64,000 nucleotides of DNA, from assembly GCA_964539975.1 (NCBI GenBank), contig CAZIKK010000012.1, positions 1 to 64,000 on the forward strand. The letters run 5' to 3'. Numbering within the stretch: position 1 is the first letter of the stretch; each line of letters starts with the position of its first letter. Source of the stretch: 38-11 sp964539975 (GTDB taxonomy: Bacteria; Bacillota; Clostridia; Tissierellales; Dethiosulfatibacteraceae). Below are positions 59,958 through 64,000 of the stretch, one piece after another. The notes below the pieces were generated by a model that worked only from the letters and a program-made list of their open reading frames with translations, had not been told where the DNA came from and did not search any database. The translations under genes were made by a program, and so were the position numbers.

Positions 59958-61556
59958 ATGAAGATCAGAACAGATATTGGGGAAAAAATGCAACGATTAA
60001 CAGATGGAAGACAAGAGTTGCTAAAGCAAGTGAGCCAAAGAGTTTGGAAACTTGCTGAAGTCAGCAGGCATGAGTTCGAGTCGGCGCAGTTTTTGGTCAA
60101 TCAGCTGAAATCATTGGGCTTTGACGTGGTTCAAGGTGTAGGTGGTTACCCCACCAGTTTTATTGGAGAATGGAACAATGGAGCAAAAGGACCAGTGGTG
60201 GGTTTGTTGTGTGAGTACGATGCCTTGCCGGGATTGTCTTCGGAAGAAGAAGGCAAACCAGGTCATGGATGTGGGCACAATCTGTTTGCAGGCGCCGCGA
60301 TTACGACTGGAGATATTTTGAAAGCCTATATGGAAGAAGAAGGTATTCCGGGGACCATTAAAGTATTTGGAACACCGTCAGAAGAAAGCTATGGAAGCAA
60401 GCCTTTCTTAGTGAAGCAAGGATTCTTTGATGGAGTTGACTTTTTTATTGGGTTTCACCCATTAGAGTTCAATGGAGTTTTATATGCCACCCATAATGCT
60501 ATGGTCACAAAAAAATATAGGTTTCACGGGAAAACTTCTCATGCCGGGGCAGAACCAGAGTTAGGAATCAGCGCATTGGATGCGGTAGAAATTATGAATG
60601 TGGCAGTGAATTATTTGCGAGAACATGTCACCCAAGATGCACGAATTCATTACATTATTACCCATGGTGGGGATGCCCCAAATATCGTGCCTGGATATGC
60701 AGAAAGCTTGTACGTGGCACGAGCTCAAGACTTGTCCAATCTAAGAAGCATTACTGAAAAAATCGACAATTGTGCCAAAGGGGCTGCTTTGGCGACGGGA
60801 GCCACTTGCGATATAGAGATTGTTGAATCTTTCGCCAACACAGTTTTGAATCGACCCTATTGTGAATTAGGGCATCAATATATCCAATACTTTGGAGCGC
60901 CTCCTTATACAGAGTCGGATCAACAATCAGTGGCGGAATTTGGGAAAAAAGAAGGCTTGTTGACAAAGATAGAGTCTTTGCCAGAAACGCAAGGCGCTTA
61001 TGGGGCATCCACAGATGAAGGCGATGTGTCATGGGTAGGGCCTTGGGCAAGAATTTGCATGGCGGTGTTGGCGGACGGAACACCAGGACATTCTGTTGAA
61101 GTGACGCAGCAATCAAATATGTCATTTGCTTTCAAAGGCATGTTGCATAATGTGAAAGTATGGGCATCCACGTTAGGACATCTGATGACAGTTGAAGAAG
61201 ATTTGAGAAGAGTCAAAGATTATCACCAGGAAGCGATGAAAAACCGTCAATACGATCGGTCTTTTAACGCCATTCCCGATCCCAAATTCTTTCCAAATTC
61301 CCCAGGCTTTGAGATCATAGCCTTTGATAGGATACAAGTTGAAGTTAAAAAGAATCCGTTTCTTAGAGAACAACAGAAAGGACAAATCTATTTCACCCAA
61401 AAGGGAAACAGAATAGGTGAGAAAAACTTAGAACAACAGGACGAGACCATCTCAGTAGTGTTGAAAAAGGAAATAGAGGAAAAACAGCCTATTTATATTT
61501 ATTATCAAAATCAAACCGATCAACAGGAAACCTTTTTGGGATATTTGCATAAATAA
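59958..61556 (+). CDS. M20-family amidohydrolase (AbgB-like) with a C-terminal extension
   Basis: The product has 532 residues, about 60-100 longer than typical AbgB-type proteins. The catalytic-domain motifs are present: CEYDALPG, GHGCGHNLFAGAA (metal ligand), GTPSEESYG (catalytic Glu pair), FHPLEFNG, and the lid domain with FHGKTSHAGAEPELG. A later DEGDVSWVGP and PGHSVEVTQQ belong to the second half. The last 90 residues are charged, possibly a small beta domain. It would hydrolyse an N-acyl or p-aminobenzoyl amino acid. SD GGGAGGGATC before the ATG. It probably works with the NSS transporter upstream. Confidence 0.89.
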   Translation: MKIRTDIGEKMQRLTDGRQELLKQVSQRVWKLAEVSRHEFESAQFLVNQLKSLGFDVVQGVGGYPTSFIGEWNNGAKGPVVGLLCEYDALPGLSSEEEGKPGHGCGHNLFAGAAITTGDILKAYMEEEGIPGTIKVFGTPSEESYGSKPFLVKQGFFDGVDFFIGFHPLEFNGVLYATHNAMVTKKYRFHGKTSHAGAEPELGISALDAVEIMNVAVNYLREHVTQDARIHYIITHGGDAPNIVPGYAESLYVARAQDLSNLRSITEKIDNCAKGAALATGATCDIEIVESFANTVLNRPYCELGHQYIQYFGAPPYTESDQQSVAEFGKKEGLLTKIESLPETQGAYGASTDEGDVSWVGPWARICMAVLADGTPGHSVEVTQQSNMSFAFKGMLHNVKVWASTLGHLMTVEEDLRRVKDYHQEAMKNRQYDRSFNAIPDPKFFPNSPGFEIIAFDRIQVEVKKNPFLREQQKGQIYFTQKGNRIGEKNLEQQDETISVVLKKEIEEKQPIYIYYQNQTDQQETFLGYLHK

Positions 61557-61563
61557 GATAAAA

Positions 61564-61602
61564 GACAAAAAACAAAAGGAACCGTCCCTTTTGTTTTTTG
61601 TT
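61564..61602 (-). repeat. Palindromic repeat copy R11
   Basis: Reverse orientation on the plus strand, forward relative to the LysR gene, whose stop codon lies at its edge (taacaaaaaac on the minus strand). It sits between convergent genes. Confidence 0.92.
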
Positions 61603-62509
61603 AGACGATTGTCTTGAGCATTTCTGAGATCTCTAGGCAATAGGGCGACAGTTTGTTGCCTTTTAGATAGACCCCTGAAAACTCGATGCTCAAGGGGGAA
61701 ACGCCCACATCGAAAAAGACAACATGTTCGATGTCGCTTGCGAATGACAAATAGTTTTCTGGACAAAACCCCACGCCGTAGTTGTAATTCACTAAATTCA
61801 ACATGGTCATTACCTTACTGACCCTGAACACATTCAACGGGGCCATGCTATGTTCATCCAACATTTTTCGACTGTAAGTGTAGAGGCTCTGGTTCTCGTT
61901 TAGGAGTATGAATCGTTCATCTTTGAAATGTTTCAAATCAATCCAAGGATGTTTGCGGCCCTTTACGGTGATTCCTTCACTGATTAAAGGGTTGTTTTTG
62001 TGAACAGCAAACAGTAGTTGGTCATGTCGAATGGGAATGTAGGACAGATCCTTGTTTCTTGAAGGACAGTTGCAAAACAAAATATCAATCTGTCCGTTGT
62101 ACAACATGTCTGTCATATGCCGATAGTTGGCTTCATGCCAGATCAGGTCGATATGGGGATGAGCATCGGTGAACATTTTGATTAATTTAGGAGACAGGTG
62201 ATTGGAACGCAAATCTTGCATGCCCACTTTTAGGCGTTCTTTGTAATCCCTAAGAAAACTGGACAATTCCATGTCAAAGGTGTTTTTTAGATCGATCATT
62301 TGTCTAGCCTTCTCCACATAAAGCTCACCAATGTAGGTGAGGACAAAGCGTTTCCCTGTTCGATCGAATAGTTTGGTTCCTAAGGATTTTTCCAGATTGC
62401 TGATGTACAGGCTAAGTGCCGGCTGAGAAATGTAGAGTTCTTTTGCGGCCTGGGTCAAGTTGCCTGTTTCTGCCAAAGTACACACATAACGTTGCTCTTT
62501 TAAATTCAT
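61601..62509 (-). CDS. LysR-family transcriptional regulator
   Basis: The product has 302 residues from ATG 62509, behind GAGGTGA (the longer frame from 62524 would place the site inside the gene). The N-terminal HTH reads VCTLAETGNLTQAAKELYISQPALSLYISNLEKSLGTKLFDR, and a periplasmic-binding-protein-like effector domain fills residues 90-295. It is divergent from the second M20 gene with 332 nt between, the classical LysR layout. It probably controls that gene and itself. The ligand is unknown. Confidence 0.92.
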   Translation of the reverse strand: MNLKEQRYVCTLAETGNLTQAAKELYISQPALSLYISNLEKSLGTKLFDRTGKRFVLTYIGELYVEKARQMIDLKNTFDMELSSFLRDYKERLKVGMQDLRSNHLSPKLIKMFTDAHPHIDLIWHEANYRHMTDMLYNGQIDILFCNCPSRNKDLSYIPIRHDQLLFAVHKNNPLISEGITVKGRKHPWIDLKHFKDERFILLNENQSLYTYSRKMLDEHSMAPLNVFRVSKVMTMLNLVNYNYGVGFCPENYLSFASDIEHVVFFDVGVSPLSIEFSGVYLKGNKLSPYCLEISEMLKTIV

Positions 62510-62555
62510 TTGGTCACCTCGCATATATTAACAAGAACATGAATAATACAAGTCC

Positions 62556-62584
62556 AATATATCAAAGATAACACGCAATATCAA
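62556..62584 (-). promoter_or_regulatory. LysR gene promoter
   Basis: On the minus strand TTGATA (62579-62584), 17-nt spacer, TATATT (62556-62561). Confidence 0.6.
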
Positions 62585-62764
62585 TATATGAAAAACAAAA
62601 TAATACATGATATTCATAAGATAAAATTAATGAACAAGATTCTCATTTAAATGAAGAATAAGCCAATAGATTGCAATAACCATTCAAAACAACGTTTTCA
62701 TATTTCTCGAAATCCTTATAAAGCACTATAAGTATACGTTAATATTTTCATAACATATTTAAAA

Positions 62765-62793
62765 TTAACAAACACTAGATATATTGATATGAT
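62765..62793 (+). promoter_or_regulatory. Promoter of the second M20 gene
   Basis: TTAACA (62765-62770), 17-nt spacer, TATGAT (62788-62793), 48 nt before the start codon. Confidence 0.62.
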
Positions 62794-62841
62794 AGAAGCC
62801 AAGATGAGGATTCATCCAAAGAAACTCAACTAGGAGGATAA

Positions 62842-64000
62842 ATGAAACAACAAATACTTGACTTCATTGATCAAAACTCAGCTGATTTGAATCAGCTCTC
62901 AGAAACTATTTTCAACAATCCGGAATTGAAATTTAACGAATACTTCGCAGTTGAGGCTTTAACGAACTGGTTGAATGAAAACGACTTTTGCGTAGAAAAG
63001 AATGTATTTGGCCTAGAGACCGCTTTTCGAGCTGTTTTCCAAAACGGCGAAGGAGGACCCTCTATTGGGCTATTATGTGAGTATGATGCATTGGAAGTAG
63101 GTCATGCCTGCGGGCATCATATGCAAGGGCCGATCATGTTTTTGGCGGCAAAAGCCTTGAAAGCCCTTTACCATGACAAGCCATACAAGCTGGTGATTTA
63201 TGGAACTCCCGCAGAAGAAGGTGGACAGGGAAAAAGAATCATGTTGGAACATGGGGGATTTAAAGATATTGACATCGCTTTGATGAACCATGCGGCTTCT
63301 AACACAACCGTTGACATTAAATCTTTGGCAGGTGCCAAATTGCAATTTGAGTTTGAAGGCAAGGCAGCACATGAGGCTTTGTTTCCTGAATTGTCTAGAA
63401 GTGCCTTTGATGGTATGCTGTTGGCTTTTCAAGGGATTGAATTTTTGAGAGGCCATGTAAAGGATGATGTAAAATTCAAATACTTCATTGATGAGGATAA
63501 AGGGAAAGTGAAAAATGATGACACGACAACAGCGTGCTGCCATGTGAACATCCGTACCTACCATGAAGACGATGTAGAAGAATTGATGGATAGAATGATC
63601 GCCGTGTTTGAAGGGGCGGCTCTGATGACTGGGACAAAGGTAAAATCGGAGAAAGCTTCAAGGATGAAAAGCAAACTGCCCTCTTTGTCCTTGAACAAAA
63701 TTATGATGGAAAACGCAGAAAAATTGAAGGCACCTGAAATCATACCCTTCCGCAAAAAGACAGGCAGCACAGATTTTGGTTTTGTTACCCATATATTGCC
63801 TGGCGCGGTAATTCGATATCCACTAGCTCCAGAAGGGATAAGCACTCATTCCACAGAATTTTTGGATTATTGTACAGGAGAACATGCCCATAACATGATC
63901 CGTTTGGCAGCCAAAATTTTAGCATGGTCCATGTTGGATATCATTGAAAATGGAACAACGCTTCAAAAAGTACAACAGGAGTTTTATGGCAGGAAACAGT
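62842..64000 (+). CDS. M20-family amidohydrolase, 3' end outside the window
   Basis: The frame is open from ATG 62842 (AGGAGG at 62832-62837) to the window end, 386 codons. Motifs in order: LCEYDALEVGHACGHH (metal site; the family usually has GHACGHN), YGTPAEEGGQGK (catalytic Glu pair), NHAASNTT, and the lid-domain FEGKAAHEALFPELSRSAFDG. GSTDFGFVTHILPGA and STHSTEF near the end belong to the returning catalytic domain, so only a few residues should be missing. It resembles PM20D2/AbgB-type dipeptide or N-acyl-amino-acid hydrolases and is clearly divergent from the M20 protein at 59958. Probable target of the LysR regulator. Confidence 0.9.
   Translation, partial: MKQQILDFIDQNSADLNQLSETIFNNPELKFNEYFAVEALTNWLNENDFCVEKNVFGLETAFRAVFQNGEGGPSIGLLCEYDALEVGHACGHHMQGPIMFLAAKALKALYHDKPYKLVIYGTPAEEGGQGKRIMLEHGGFKDIDIALMNHAASNTTVDIKSLAGAKLQFEFEGKAAHEALFPELSRSAFDGMLLAFQGIEFLRGHVKDDVKFKYFIDEDKGKVKNDDTTTACCHVNIRTYHEDDVEELMDRMIAVFEGAALMTGTKVKSEKASRMKSKLPSLSLNKIMMENAEKLKAPEIIPFRKKTGSTDFGFVTHILPGAVIRYPLAPEGISTHSTEFLDYCTGEHAHNMIRLAAKILAWSMLDIIENGTTLQKVQQEFYGRKQ

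Larger units (their letters stand above)
62510..62841. promoter_or_regulatory. Divergent regulatory region between the LysR and M20 genes
   Basis: 332 nt without a gene, very AT-rich. It holds the two promoters listed separately and a partial dyad centred on ATTTAAAT near 62650 (ttctcATTTAAATgaagaa). Several AATAT/ATATT stretches could serve as T-N11-A LysR boxes, but none stands out. No structured RNA or small gene was seen. Confidence 0.6.

Noticed and set aside
4280..61602. CRISPR or tandem-repeat interpretation of the dispersed repeats
   Set aside because: Copies are kilobases apart, each at a gene end, with no regular spacers and no cas genes.

Overview
The window is an AT-rich, gene-dense stretch of a Gram-positive anaerobe, most likely a member of the Clostridia (Bacillota). 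The evidence is the S-layer-homology (SLH) surface proteins, strong AGGAGG ribosome binding sites, a LevR-type sigma-54 regulator controlling a mannose-family PTS, a tungsten-type aldehyde:ferredoxin oxidoreductase, an ato-type short-chain fatty acid module and a DesK/NarL-type two-component system. No rRNA, tRNA, CRISPR array or transposase gene was seen.

Layout. 1-4273: the end of an unrecognised gene, then a three-gene cassette (opine-dehydrogenase family enzyme, B12-binding mutase-like protein, zinc-ribbon methyltransferase) behind a structured leader. 4380-17008: envelope region with two large SLH proteins that share an uncharacterised solenoid-like domain, a PadR/DUF2812 pair with its operator inside the promoter, and a 1234-residue S8 protease with C-terminal SLH repeats. 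17064-22167: a sensor kinase/response regulator pair divergent from a three-gene ABC exporter, organised like the linearmycin-resistance system LnrJK-LnrLMN. 22351-35484: LevR-like activator, a clear sigma-54 promoter, then a 12-gene operon with PTS EIIA-B-C-D, class I aldolase, aldehyde oxidoreductase, MoaD-like protein, EamA exporter, SIS isomerase, zinc dehydrogenase, HPr and Enzyme I. It reads as a self-contained import, cleavage and aldehyde-oxidation pathway, and is the strongest candidate here for an undescribed system. 35633-46587: nucleotide-sugar and glycosyltransferase cluster (UDP-xylose, UDP-galactose and GDP-fucose routes, a GT11 fucosyltransferase). 46653-51548: assorted metabolic and repair genes. 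51617-57496: atoA-atoD-atoE-atoB with a sigma-54 promoter, a divergent PAS/AAA+/Fis activator and three matching dyads. 57500-64000: a DUF368 lipid-carrier transporter, an NSS-family transporter, two M20 amidohydrolases (the second cut by the window end) and a LysR regulator.

Running through the whole window is a palindromic element (core acaaaagg-gacggtt-ccttttgt, with A/T-rich outer arms) in 11 copies. Every copy lies just 3' of a gene and in the same orientation relative to that gene. Several abut the stop codon, and two supply the last codons of the upstream protein. It behaves like a dispersed, oriented terminator family.

Start codons were chosen by Shine-Dalgarno position, so several genes are given shorter than their longest open frame. 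Functions are inferred from recognised motifs and gene context; no database search was possible.
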